Notes: generated from the letters alone by a model not told the origin. A DNA stretch of 14,805 nucleotides from Actinomycetota bacterium (GCA_023379725.1 JAMCPC010000090.1:538-15342), one strand, 5' to 3'. Shown: positions 1 to 6,490, numbered from the stretch's first letter. A program made the numbers and translations.

Positions 1-20
1 CTAAGGGGGGAATTAACTTG

Positions 21-50
21 TTGGGGGGGGGGGGCGGAATACGTTATAAT
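21..50 (+). promoter_or_regulatory. candidate promoter with a 12-G tract in its spacer
   Basis: A TATAAT hexamer lies at 45-50 and a weak TTGGGG hexamer at 21-26, 18 bases upstream. The spacer contains an uninterrupted run of 12 G (23-34). A second run of six G lies at 5-10. If real, this would start a leader of about 200 bases ahead of the response-regulator gene. The -35 match is poor and a stronger promoter lies just downstream, so this may be chance. The position at the window edge also leaves room for an assembly error in the homopolymer. Confidence 0.3.
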
Positions 51-77
51 GTTGTTATTACATTGTTGTAGTTAAAG

Positions 78-106
78 TTGACTGGATTGCAATCTTGGGC
101 TATTAT
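78..106 (+). promoter_or_regulatory. predicted sigma70-type promoter with internal palindrome
   Basis: TTGACT at 78-83 and TATTAT at 101-106 are separated by exactly 17 bases, close to the housekeeping consensus. The spacer contains the perfect 10-bp palindrome GATTGCAATC (85-94), a plausible operator between the two hexamers. Transcription would start near 113 and give a leader of about 140 bases before the response-regulator start. No gene is visible in 1-251 on either strand. Confidence 0.55.
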
Positions 107-251
107 CGCAATGTGTAATGATGCTGGATAGTTTGCATCGCTGCCTGATATGCTTAAATGATGGTTGTAGTCAGTCATTCAGCAGTTGATAGGTGCATGT
201 TGGTAGGGCGAGCTTAAATGTTAGGATATAAAGGTAAACGACAAAAAGGAT

Positions 252-983
252 ATGGTACAGAATATGACACTTGCATATGGAACTGAATTGGTCAGGAAGA
301 CTGCGGTACTTATCGCTGATCCAGATGACGATATGAGAACTACGGTAAGACGGTATCTACAGCAGAGAGGCTATCGCGTGGGAGAAGCTATTGACGGACC
401 TTCCATGGTTCATGAAGCGAGCATAGGTGATTACGATATAGTCGTTATAGGTGCTAGCCAGGATGGACTGGATCCGGCTGATATCATCGTAAAGCTTCAT
501 AAGGTCATTCCGATACCTGTAGTAATTTATGGTGAAGGATATGACGAAGAGGGACGGATAGAGCTACTGAATATTGGTGCGGATAGTTATGTGGATAGGT
601 CAATCTCGATAGCGGAACTGGAAGCCAATGTTCGTGCAGTTATACGCAATGGACAGTATCCTGTTCCTTCTGCTCGCCTGCAGGTGGGTGATGTCATCAT
701 TGACAGGATATCTCATAGGGTAGAGGTGGGCGGTAAGACACTTGACCTCACTCCCAAGGAGTTCGATCTGTTGTACTTCATGGCTTCTCATGCTGACAGG
801 GTATTCAGTAGGGAGGATCTATTGCAACATGTCTGGGGTTCTAGCATGGAGTGGCAGGATTCGGCAACTGTAACGGAGCACATTCGTAGGGTGAGATCCA
901 AGATAGAGCCGAACGACCACAGGCCTATCTATGTTCAGACCGTTCGAGGGATCGGATATCGCTTTAACGGTAAGCTAGTGTAG
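252..983 (+). CDS. OmpR-family winged-helix regulator with degenerate receiver
   Basis: The protein (243 aa) has an N-terminal receiver-like domain (about residues 17-133) and a C-terminal Trans_reg_C winged helix (about 145-238, ending in the typical VRGIGYRF). The receiver lacks the usual phosphorylation chemistry. G67 occupies the phosphoacceptor Asp position after DIVVI, Y93-G94 replaces the conserved Thr region, and R116 replaces the conserved Lys in GADSYVDR. The acidic pocket is partly kept (D23, D25-D27). It therefore probably binds DNA without classical phosphorelay control, perhaps as a constitutive dimer or through a ligand. No histidine kinase gene is adjacent. The start is uncertain: AAGGA (246-250) sits only 1 base from the ATG at 252 and 13 bases from the in-frame ATG at 264, and neither spacing is ideal. 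The target genes cannot be told from sequence. Confidence 0.88.
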   Translation: MVQNMTLAYGTELVRKTAVLIADPDDDMRTTVRRYLQQRGYRVGEAIDGPSMVHEASIGDYDIVVIGASQDGLDPADIIVKLHKVIPIPVVIYGEGYDEEGRIELLNIGADSYVDRSISIAELEANVRAVIRNGQYPVPSARLQVGDVIIDRISHRVEVGGKTLDLTPKEFDLLYFMASHADRVFSREDLLQHVWGSSMEWQDSATVTEHIRRVRSKIEPNDHRPIYVQTVRGIGYRFNGKLV

Positions 984-1026
984 TGTCCCGCAAATAACTA
1001 TGGGTTACCGCCAGCCAGATGATACT
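984..1026 (+). repeat. dispersed repeat end A, copy 1
   Basis: This 43-base stretch begins directly after the TAG stop of the response-regulator gene. It matches 11272-11314 at 33 of 43 positions by hand alignment without gaps, including the shared runs AAATAAC, ATGGGT and CGCCAGCCAG. Its outer part also resembles end B (1100-1133) through the consensus TGTCYCGYRAATA. It is read as one terminus of a decayed MITE-like or other dispersed element. It fills the start of the 314-base non-coding stretch 984-1297. Confidence 0.6.
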
Positions 1027-1065
1027 GAGTCCGATCGCAGCATTAGCAGGTAGCGTCTTCGTAAC

Positions 1066-1079
1066 TTATACTGTATAAT
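1066..1079 (+). promoter_or_regulatory. candidate -10 element inside a 13-bp palindrome
   Basis: TTATAC-T-GTATAA (1066-1078) is a perfect inverted repeat whose right arm overlaps a TATAAT hexamer (1074-1079). It could be the -10 of a promoter for the DUF3107-ArsA genes with a repressor site on top. No convincing -35 hexamer is visible 16-18 bases upstream, so promoter activity is uncertain. The predicted leader to the DUF3107 start would be about 210 bases. Confidence 0.35.
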
Positions 1080-1099
1080 AATTATGTTTGTTAGCGGTA

Positions 1100-1133
1100 T
1101 GTCTCGTAAATAGCGTGACGTTATTTGGTATCT
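1100..1133 (+). repeat. dispersed repeat end B, copy 1
   Basis: This 34-base segment matches the reverse complement of 11367-11400 at 26 of 34 positions, including an exact CGTGACGTTA. It lies 73 bases after end A copy 1 and in the same orientation as that end. In the second locus the two ends face each other instead. The present locus may therefore be two abutting fragments rather than one intact element. Confidence 0.55.
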
Positions 1134-1173
1134 GGGATTCCAGTGAGATCTCAGGTACAAGGAAAGGTGTAGC

Positions 1174-1197
1174 ATGACCAAGGAAGGTGTTATCTGA
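1174..1197 (+). other. possible 7-codon leader mini-ORF
   Basis: An ATG at 1174 opens a 7-residue frame (MTKEGVI, TGA stop at 1195-1197) with a strong purine-rich Shine-Dalgarno stretch, AAGGAAAGG (1159-1167), at good spacing. The stretch CAAGGAAAGGTGT (1158-1170) is imperfectly repeated at 1179-1190 inside the mini-ORF. It would lie in the leader of the DUF3107 transcript and could be a regulatory leader peptide, or the purine-rich repeat could be chance. A small GGAGC/GCTCC hairpin (1263-1278) follows just before the DUF3107 start. Confidence 0.25.
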
Positions 1198-1297
1198 TAG
1201 GCTACAACTAATGGTTATTTGTGGAACAAACCACTAGTCTCCGGTAGCCAGACATATTGGATGGAGCGGTTTTGCTCCTGTATTAGAAGGGCAATAC

Positions 1298-1534
1298 ATG
1301 GATATTCGTATTGGAATTGTTCAGAGCGGTAAAGAGATTGAGATGGAACTCTCTGATGAGCCAGATCGCGATAAGATGCTGGAAGAAGTGCGTAGCACAG
1401 TTGCCAAGGGGGAGGGCGTGTTAGTTCTGGTGGATAAGCGTGATAGACGTGTTATGGTGCCGGTTGAAAAAATAGCCTATATAGAGGTGGAATCGACGTC
1501 ACGCGAGAGGCGCGTCGGTTTTGGTGCTTACTGA
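1298..1534 (+). CDS. DUF3107 family small protein
   Basis: This 78-aa protein matches the actinobacterial DUF3107 family in length and pattern: an N-terminal beta strand (MDIRIGIVQSGKEIEMEL), a helix around residues 24-38, and a C-terminal strand followed by the family-typical ending RRVGFGAY. The family has no established function that I can name. The ATG is preceded by AGAAGGG at suitable spacing. It is 20 bases ahead of the first ArsA-like ATPase and probably shares its transcript. The 314-base stretch upstream holds two repeat segments, a possible -10 palindrome and a mini-ORF, but no larger gene. Confidence 0.85.
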   Translation: MDIRIGIVQSGKEIEMELSDEPDRDKMLEEVRSTVAKGEGVLVLVDKRDRRVMVPVEKIAYIEVESTSRERRVGFGAY

Positions 1535-1554
1535 CCTCTGCTGGTCATTTTGCA

Positions 1555-2514
1555 ATGGCAGATTATACGCCATCACTTTTGAATAAGCGGTTGGTATTCG
1601 TAACAGGTAAGGGAGGAGTAGGCAAAACTGCGGTATCGGTAGCGCTTAGTCTCCTGGCTGCCCGTAAGGGGATGAAGACACTCCTTTGCGAGGCGGATGG
1701 CAGCGGTGATTTGCCGACCTATCTTGGCGTGGACTCTGTAAAATACTCCCAACGAGAGATAGTTGACAAGATGTATGCGATGTCAATGAATACAGAGGAT
1801 GCATTGAGGGAGTACCTCCATATTTTTATGCATGTACCTGTAGTAGGTCGTATAGGACCATTGGCAAATGCATTCGATTTTGTAGCGTCAGCCGCTCCGG
1901 GTGTGAAGGAAATCCTTATCACCGGCAAGCTCTGCTATGAGGTGAGAGAGAAAAACTACGATATCATAGTTGTAGATTCTGCCGCCACCGGGCATGTGAT
2001 ATCTCATTTAGCAGCTCCTCAGGTATTGAACAGCCTGGTACGTGTTGGTTTGGTCAATTCACAGACACAGTGGATGCTTGACATACTGTCAGATCACGAT
2101 ACCACTGGTTTGTTGGTAGTAGCTACCCCAGAGGAGATGCCAGTTACGGAGAGCATCGACCTGATTGATAAGGTGAAATCGGAGACCACTGTTGGATTGA
2201 CTGCAGTTGTAATGAACAGAGTGCTGCCTGAGTTGTTCTCAAAGCCCGAAGAAGAGGCTTTTGATCTACTCTGTACAGAGAGAGGTCGCCAGGAACTACT
2301 GGATGCGACGGGTATGGACACTGCCCTTCTTTTGCAAGCTGCGCGCCTGGCTGTTGAACTTAGGAGAACCAGTACTGTACATATGGATCGCATGAGGGAT
2401 GCACTTGATAGCGACACTCCACTTATTAATGTCCCTTATTTCTTTGATCCAAGCACATCGGATGTATTGGCGGGAAAAGTTGCCGATGCTCTGGGTGAAG
2501 AGTTGGCAACCTGA
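1555..2514 (+). CDS. ArsA/Get3-like P-loop ATPase, canonical-P-loop partner
   Basis: This 319-aa soluble ATPase belongs to the ArsA/Get3 class of SIMIBI NTPases. The deviant Walker A GKGGVGKT lies at residues 18-25 with the signature lysine K19. Switch II is DSAATGH at 141-147. The EAD motif near 46-48 sits at the switch I position. It is a single-domain protein, unlike the two-domain proteobacterial ArsA. The start at 1555 has no strong ribosome site. The downstream gene, a paralogue, overlaps it by one base. This side-by-side pair resembles the mycobacterial Rv3679-Rv3680 pair, where the two proteins are thought to act together. No arsenite pump or ars regulator is nearby, so a role in arsenite export is unlikely; the true client or substrate is unknown. 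Confidence 0.85.
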   Translation: MADYTPSLLNKRLVFVTGKGGVGKTAVSVALSLLAARKGMKTLLCEADGSGDLPTYLGVDSVKYSQREIVDKMYAMSMNTEDALREYLHIFMHVPVVGRIGPLANAFDFVASAAPGVKEILITGKLCYEVREKNYDIIVVDSAATGHVISHLAAPQVLNSLVRVGLVNSQTQWMLDILSDHDTTGLLVVATPEEMPVTESIDLIDKVKSETTVGLTAVVMNRVLPELFSKPEEEAFDLLCTERGRQELLDATGMDTALLLQAARLAVELRRTSTVHMDRMRDALDSDTPLINVPYFFDPSTSDVLAGKVADALGEELAT

Positions 2515-3707
2515 TGTCCACCGGTTGCCCAGATCTGTTCAATATAGCATCCACCAGTGAAGTAGTGGTGGCTTGTGGAGGTGGTGGAGTCGGGAAGACG
2601 AGCGTAGCTGCGGCCACCGGACTACAAGTTGCGCTGGAAAGTGCTGGAAAGGTGCTTGTCCTTACTGTGGATCCTGCCAAACGGCTGGCAACTGCGCTGG
2701 GTCTTGGCTCACTGGGCAATGCATTGAAAAGGGTACCGGACGATGCCTTCGTCCAGGCTGGCCTAGGTAGACCAAAGGGGGAACTTTGGGTGGCTATGCT
2801 GGACATGAAACAGTCATGGGATGATCTTGTCAGGAGACATGCTCCCGATGAGGCTACTCGTGACAAGATACTGACTAACCCGTTGTACGATAGCATTACT
2901 TCACGATTTGTTCAAAGTCACGATTATATTGCAGTAGAGAGACTATATGAGGAGTATACATCACATAAGTTTGACTTGATAGTCGTAGATACGCCTCCCA
3001 GCCGCAATGCAATGGACTTTTTGGACGCTCCCAAGAGAATGGCAGATTTTCTTTCATCGAGATTGCTTAAATGGCTTATCCTGCCGTACAGGTCGAAATT
3101 AATCAGTATGGCCTCCCGCCCTTTTTACCAGATAGCCGATAAAATATTGGGCAGCCAGTTCCTGCTGGATATATCAGAGTTTTTCGGAGCGTTCCAGTCC
3201 ATGTATGATGGATTCAAGAAGAGGGCTATAGATGTGGAGGTACTTTTGAAAGGCAAAGGCACCTCTTTCATCATTGTGACTACCTTGGAGGAGGTGCCGT
3301 CAAGAGAAGCTGAAACATTTGTAGAGGAACTGGGCAAGAGGAAGATGAACCTTCGTGGAATAGTACTGAATAAGGTGCTGCCCAGCTACTTGATGGATGC
3401 CGATACGCTTAAGCTTGCCAACCACATTGCCAGCGATCCTGACAGTATTGCAAGCAAGCTCTCTATGTCCAAAACGGAGGCAAGTGGGAAAACGGGTGAG
3501 TCACTGTACTCGGCAACCCTCTATGAGATAGCAAGAAGTTTTCTTGATTTTCACCAAGCCGGCTATCGTGAAAATATTCAAAGAGCAAAGTTTGAAGATG
3601 GCGGGCATTCTACGATAGTGCTACCCAGGCTGGATGACGACATATCTGATCTTGGAGGGTTAGCTTCCCTTACCGGTTATGTTGCGGAGCAGGCTACCAG
3701 TGAATGA
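2514..3707 (+). CDS. ArsA/Get3-like P-loop ATPase, variant-P-loop partner
   Basis: This 397-aa paralogue has its Walker A at residues 22-29 as GGGGVGKT, so the signature lysine of deviant P-loops is replaced by glycine (G23). The rest of the fold is intact: TVDPAKRL (51-58) at switch I and VVDTPPSRNAMDFL (157-170) covering switch II. Residues about 175-245 are rich in large hydrophobics and may form the helical client-binding subdomain. Its ATG shares an A with the TGA stop of the preceding ATPase (TGATG), implying coupled translation and near-equal amounts. The pair is likely a hetero-oligomer with one signature-lysine ATPase and one variant. The function beyond ATP binding is not shown by sequence. 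A hairpin follows its stop codon. Confidence 0.85.
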   Translation: MSTGCPDLFNIASTSEVVVACGGGGVGKTSVAAATGLQVALESAGKVLVLTVDPAKRLATALGLGSLGNALKRVPDDAFVQAGLGRPKGELWVAMLDMKQSWDDLVRRHAPDEATRDKILTNPLYDSITSRFVQSHDYIAVERLYEEYTSHKFDLIVVDTPPSRNAMDFLDAPKRMADFLSSRLLKWLILPYRSKLISMASRPFYQIADKILGSQFLLDISEFFGAFQSMYDGFKKRAIDVEVLLKGKGTSFIIVTTLEEVPSREAETFVEELGKRKMNLRGIVLNKVLPSYLMDADTLKLANHIASDPDSIASKLSMSKTEASGKTGESLYSATLYEIARSFLDFHQAGYRENIQRAKFEDGGHSTIVLPRLDDDISDLGGLASLTGYVAEQATSE

Positions 3708-3708
3708 A

Positions 3709-3735
3709 CGTTACCATGTCGTCATCATGGTAGTG
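3709..3735 (+). other. hairpin after the second ATPase gene
   Basis: CGTTACCATG (3709-3718) and CATGGTAGTG (3726-3735) pair around a 7-base loop, giving seven Watson-Crick pairs nearest the loop (TACCATG/CATGGTA), two G-U pairs and one more G-C. It starts one base after the stop codon at 3705-3707. There is no T-tract behind it, so it is not a classical intrinsic terminator. It could stabilise or process the mRNA, or partly attenuate the phosphatase gene. Confidence 0.45.
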
Positions 3736-3764
3736 AGGTTTGACATCATGGAAGTACAGGTCAG

Positions 3765-4664
3765 TTGATCGATTACCACCTTCATTTTTGGCCACATGAC
3801 AGTAGGGTGACTGGCGATATGCCTTCAAATGAGCGTATTGCCGAATACTCCACGAAGGCGAGCAGTATGGGTATCTCAGAGATTGCCATTACGGAGCACC
3901 TCTTTCGCTTCAAGCAGTCATTGCCTTTGCTGGACAGTGTGGTAGCCGGGGAGAGCGATGCGGAGATGGCCGATTCCATGAAGGCTTATTTTCATTTTCA
4001 TGCAACTATGGATCTTGATCAGTATGTAGAGTCTATACAGTCTGCCAAGGATGCCGGTCTGCCGGTTCGTCTTGGCCTGGAGGTGGACTATTATCGAGGG
4101 TCAATGGACGAAGTGTCTGCAATGCTGTCAGGTTATCCATTTGATGTCATATTGGGTTCTGTTCATTGGCTGGGTACATGGCGTTTTGACGACCTGGATG
4201 ACACTCTGTCCATGGGACGGTGGAACGCCGTCTCGCTTGATGAGGCATGGATGGAATATGAGGAGGCCATGAAAGAACTTACTGAAACAGCTGCTTGTGA
4301 TGTGATTGCACATCCTGATTTGATCAAGGTCCATGGAGAGAAGCCCCCGATGAACAGTGAGTTCTGGAGTACTATGGCCGATATACTGTCGAAATCGGGA
4401 ATGGCTGCAGAGGTATCTTCTGCTGGTTGGCGTAAACCGGTGGGAGAACAGTATCCTGCTGCTGAGCTGATCGCCGAGTTGGCGAGGCGTGCGGTTCCTT
4501 TCACCACCGCTTCCGATGCACATACATTGAGTCTTGTGGGCGACCAGATGGGCAGGTTGCGAACAATGCTTACAGACGCGGGAGTTACCTCTGTAAGGAG
4601 TTTCTCCGCTCGGGTGGCACGAGATATCGATATCCATCAAGGGAGCGTGACAGAGAGTGCCTGA
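3765..4664 (+). CDS. PHP-family phosphatase, histidinol-phosphatase (HisK) type
   Basis: This 299-aa protein has the metal-ligand pattern of PHP phosphoesterases: D3-x-H5-x-H7 at the very N-terminus, TEH at 43-45, E106 in GLEVDY, H134 in GSVHW, HPD at 183-185 and DAH at 251-253. Length and motif spacing fit the HisK-type histidinol phosphatase, which converts histidinol phosphate to histidinol, although no other his genes are present and a different phosphomonoester is possible. The start must be the TTG at 3765, since an in-frame stop lies at 3741-3743 with no ATG or GTG between. The ribosome site is weak. The gene lies 57 bases after the ATPase gene and 50 bases before the kinase gene, each spacer with a hairpin. 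Confidence 0.75.
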   Translation: MIDYHLHFWPHDSRVTGDMPSNERIAEYSTKASSMGISEIAITEHLFRFKQSLPLLDSVVAGESDAEMADSMKAYFHFHATMDLDQYVESIQSAKDAGLPVRLGLEVDYYRGSMDEVSAMLSGYPFDVILGSVHWLGTWRFDDLDDTLSMGRWNAVSLDEAWMEYEEAMKELTETAACDVIAHPDLIKVHGEKPPMNSEFWSTMADILSKSGMAAEVSSAGWRKPVGEQYPAAELIAELARRAVPFTTASDAHTLSLVGDQMGRLRTMLTDAGVTSVRSFSARVARDIDIHQGSVTESA

Positions 4665-4687
4665 TCGAAATAGGAGTGCAATTTCGA
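4665..4687 (+). other. hairpin after the PHP phosphatase gene
   Basis: TCGAAAT (4665-4671) and ATTTCGA (4681-4687) form a perfect 7-bp inverted repeat with a 9-base loop, starting at the first base after the TGA stop. No T-run follows. It may be a weak terminator, an mRNA end-protecting hairpin, or an operator for the kinase gene 27 bases further on. Confidence 0.4.
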
Positions 4688-4714
4688 ACTTGGTCATAAT
4701 AAGGATGTAGCGAT

Positions 4715-6331
4715 ATGGAAGATTCAACCATGAACACAGAATTCACTGAGAACATAGAACCACATGAGGACGAATCCATAGAGTTCGAGTACCTCTATAG
4801 GATGAATCTCGGCTTGAGTGCCAGCGCAATCAAGCATATACGTCGTCTCCTCAGCGTATGGGGAATGCTTGCTGACCTCTCCTTTTCTGATCTCGTACTA
4901 TGTATTCAGAGGGGATCGCATCTTGCCATTGTTGGTCAGGTACGCCCAGGAACTGCCGCTACTATGATTGGATATGACTTGGTCGGCACAGAGATAAAGA
5001 TGTCCGACTTCCCGCTGGCATCCGAGTCAATGATGTCACGATCAATTGTTTCGGAGGTAGACGACAACTTCTTTCTTGGGAACCTGGATGTGCAGGCAGA
5101 GGACGAACAGTATCGCGCGAGAATTGAGTACGTACCTGTGTGTATGCTCGATGGCAACCTGGTCGCTCTACTGGTGAGAGTAGGTTCTATAGAAGAACCC
5201 AGAAGGGCGGGTAGACTGGAGAGGATATATCGTGACCTATACCAGAGATTGACTGCTATGGTGTTGACTGGCAACTTTCCGTTTAATGTGGATATTGGAG
5301 TGGCAGAGGCTCCACGCGTAGGTGACGGTTTGATGGTGACCGATGGAATGGCAAAAGTTACCTTCGCGTCTCCTAATGCAATCAATGCATTACATAGATT
5401 TGGCATTACCAAGTCTGTGGAGGGATTATTCGTTAGCGAGTTGGGTATAAGTAGGGATACGATCAAAAGGGTCATAGATGACGGTAGGCCATCTATAGAA
5501 GAGGTGGAATCTCCTCCCGATGTAGTGGTTATTATCTACGCCTTTCCTTTGATTGAGGCTGATTCCATCACCGGTGCCATGGTGCTGGTACGTGATATAA
5601 CTGATCTTCGCCGAAAGGATAGACTGCTTTTGTCCAAGGATGCAGCTATAAGGGAGGTGCATCATAGGGTAAAGAATAACTTGCAGACTATATCTTCGTT
5701 GTTGCGGCTTCAAGCTCGTCGCCTGGAGCGCGGTAAAGGGAAAGAGGAATTGCTCGAAGCAGAGAGAAGGGTACGATCTATTGCGGCCGTACATGAGATT
5801 CTCGCCAGGGAACCAGGAGGGGATGTGCCGTTTGACGATATAGTGTCTGTCATAGTAGACATGGCGAGAGATTCAATAGCACTACCCGGTTCCGTGCAGG
5901 ATGGTACCAGTAACGCCGGTAATACAGAGGCAAATAGTGACCGCATCGAAATAGTGACCGACGGCCGACTGGGGGACCTGCCAGCAGATATAGCTACTCC
6001 TCTAGCTGTAGTCACTGCAGAATTGTTGCAAAATGCTATAGAGCATGCGTTTTGTACGCCTGGATGTGAAGATGGGGATATCAAGAGAGCTGACCGATCC
6101 GGAACGGTAAAATTATCTATGCGTAGGTCACCATCTCGATTGTATGTATCGGTAATTGATGACGGTGTGGGATTGCCTCCCGATTTTGATCTGGCTTCCA
6201 CTAATAGCCTTGGGCTTTCACTGGTGAAAGGGCTAGTGGAAAGCCAGTTGCTGGGAATGATCAGCATGGAAAGCAACGGTGGCACTACGGTAGAGGTGGT
6301 AGTACCATACGGTGCTCGTAGCTCAGAATGA
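4715..6331 (+). CDS. PdtaS-like sensor histidine kinase (HisKA_2 family)
   Basis: This 538-aa protein has no membrane segment or signal peptide and is probably cytosolic. The N-terminal part (about 25-165) matches the GAF-like sensor of PdtaS-type kinases. A PAS-like region spans about 195-300. The HisKA_2 dimerisation region carries REVHHRVKNNLQ, with the phospho-acceptor pair H316-H317. The HATPase domain has N440 in ELLQNAIEH and the G1 box DDGVG at 482-486, followed by LGLSLVKGL. Such kinases normally phosphorylate an ANTAR-type RNA-binding regulator (PdtaR); none is in the window. The HATPase domain holds two hydrophilic insertions (about 392-412 and 449-462). The start ATG at 4715 follows AAGGATG at usable spacing; the ATG at 4730 is an alternative. 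The 3' end overlaps the convergent small membrane gene by 9 bases. Confidence 0.85.
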   Translation: MEDSTMNTEFTENIEPHEDESIEFEYLYRMNLGLSASAIKHIRRLLSVWGMLADLSFSDLVLCIQRGSHLAIVGQVRPGTAATMIGYDLVGTEIKMSDFPLASESMMSRSIVSEVDDNFFLGNLDVQAEDEQYRARIEYVPVCMLDGNLVALLVRVGSIEEPRRAGRLERIYRDLYQRLTAMVLTGNFPFNVDIGVAEAPRVGDGLMVTDGMAKVTFASPNAINALHRFGITKSVEGLFVSELGISRDTIKRVIDDGRPSIEEVESPPDVVVIIYAFPLIEADSITGAMVLVRDITDLRRKDRLLLSKDAAIREVHHRVKNNLQTISSLLRLQARRLERGKGKEELLEAERRVRSIAAVHEILAREPGGDVPFDDIVSVIVDMARDSIALPGSVQDGTSNAGNTEANSDRIEIVTDGRLGDLPADIATPLAVVTAELLQNAIEHAFCTPGCEDGDIKRADRSGTVKLSMRRSPSRLYVSVIDDGVGLPPDFDLASTNSLGLSLVKGLVESQLLGMISMESNGGTTVEVVVPYGARSSE

Positions 6332-6490
6332 CTGAATGCGGCCGCCAGCAAATATCAATCCCACGATGGCTATAGAGGTGATAAGTATCTCCGTCGCCCC
6401 AGGTACCCCCGCTACTGCCATTGTAACAAATCCGGATATGGCCACAACTGCCAGCAGCCATGCAACTATTCTTGGCCATTTGCATCTCAT
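6323..6490 (-). CDS. small membrane protein, 55 aa, coupled to uppS
   Basis: A reading frame of 55 residues begins MRCKWPRIVAWLLAVV and encodes two hydrophobic segments, about residues 8-27 (IVAWLLAVVAISGFVTMAVA) and 32-47 (TEILITSIAIVGLIFA), joined by a short Gly/Pro turn. It ends in the basic tail GGRIQSF. The positive N-terminus predicts both ends inside. Its ATG overlaps the TGA stop of uppS (ATGA, 6487-6490), the usual signature of translational coupling, so it is likely a real last gene of the operon although it is short. I do not recognise a family. Its stop lies inside the convergent kinase gene. Role unknown; the context suggests the polyprenyl-phosphate or cell-envelope pathway. Confidence 0.6.
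   Translation of the reverse strand: MRCKWPRIVAWLLAVVAISGFVTMAVAGVPGATEILITSIAIVGLIFAGGRIQSF

Noticed and set aside
2426..2896. 156-aa minus-strand frame across the ATPase junction
   Set aside because: Antisense to two well-supported genes; no domain signal.
1555..3707. Arsenite-export operon
   Set aside because: No ArsB/Acr3, ArsR, ArsD or ArsC is present and both ATPases are single-domain Get3-like proteins.
4128..4727. 199-aa open frame on the minus strand
   Set aside because: It lies opposite the PHP phosphatase gene, whose metal motifs are intact; its translation is rich in Cys, His and Arg with no recognisable domain, typical of an antisense shadow.
5710..6351. 213-aa open frame on the minus strand
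   Set aside because: It lies opposite the kinase HisKA_2 and HATPase domains; Ser/Pro-rich shadow with no motif.
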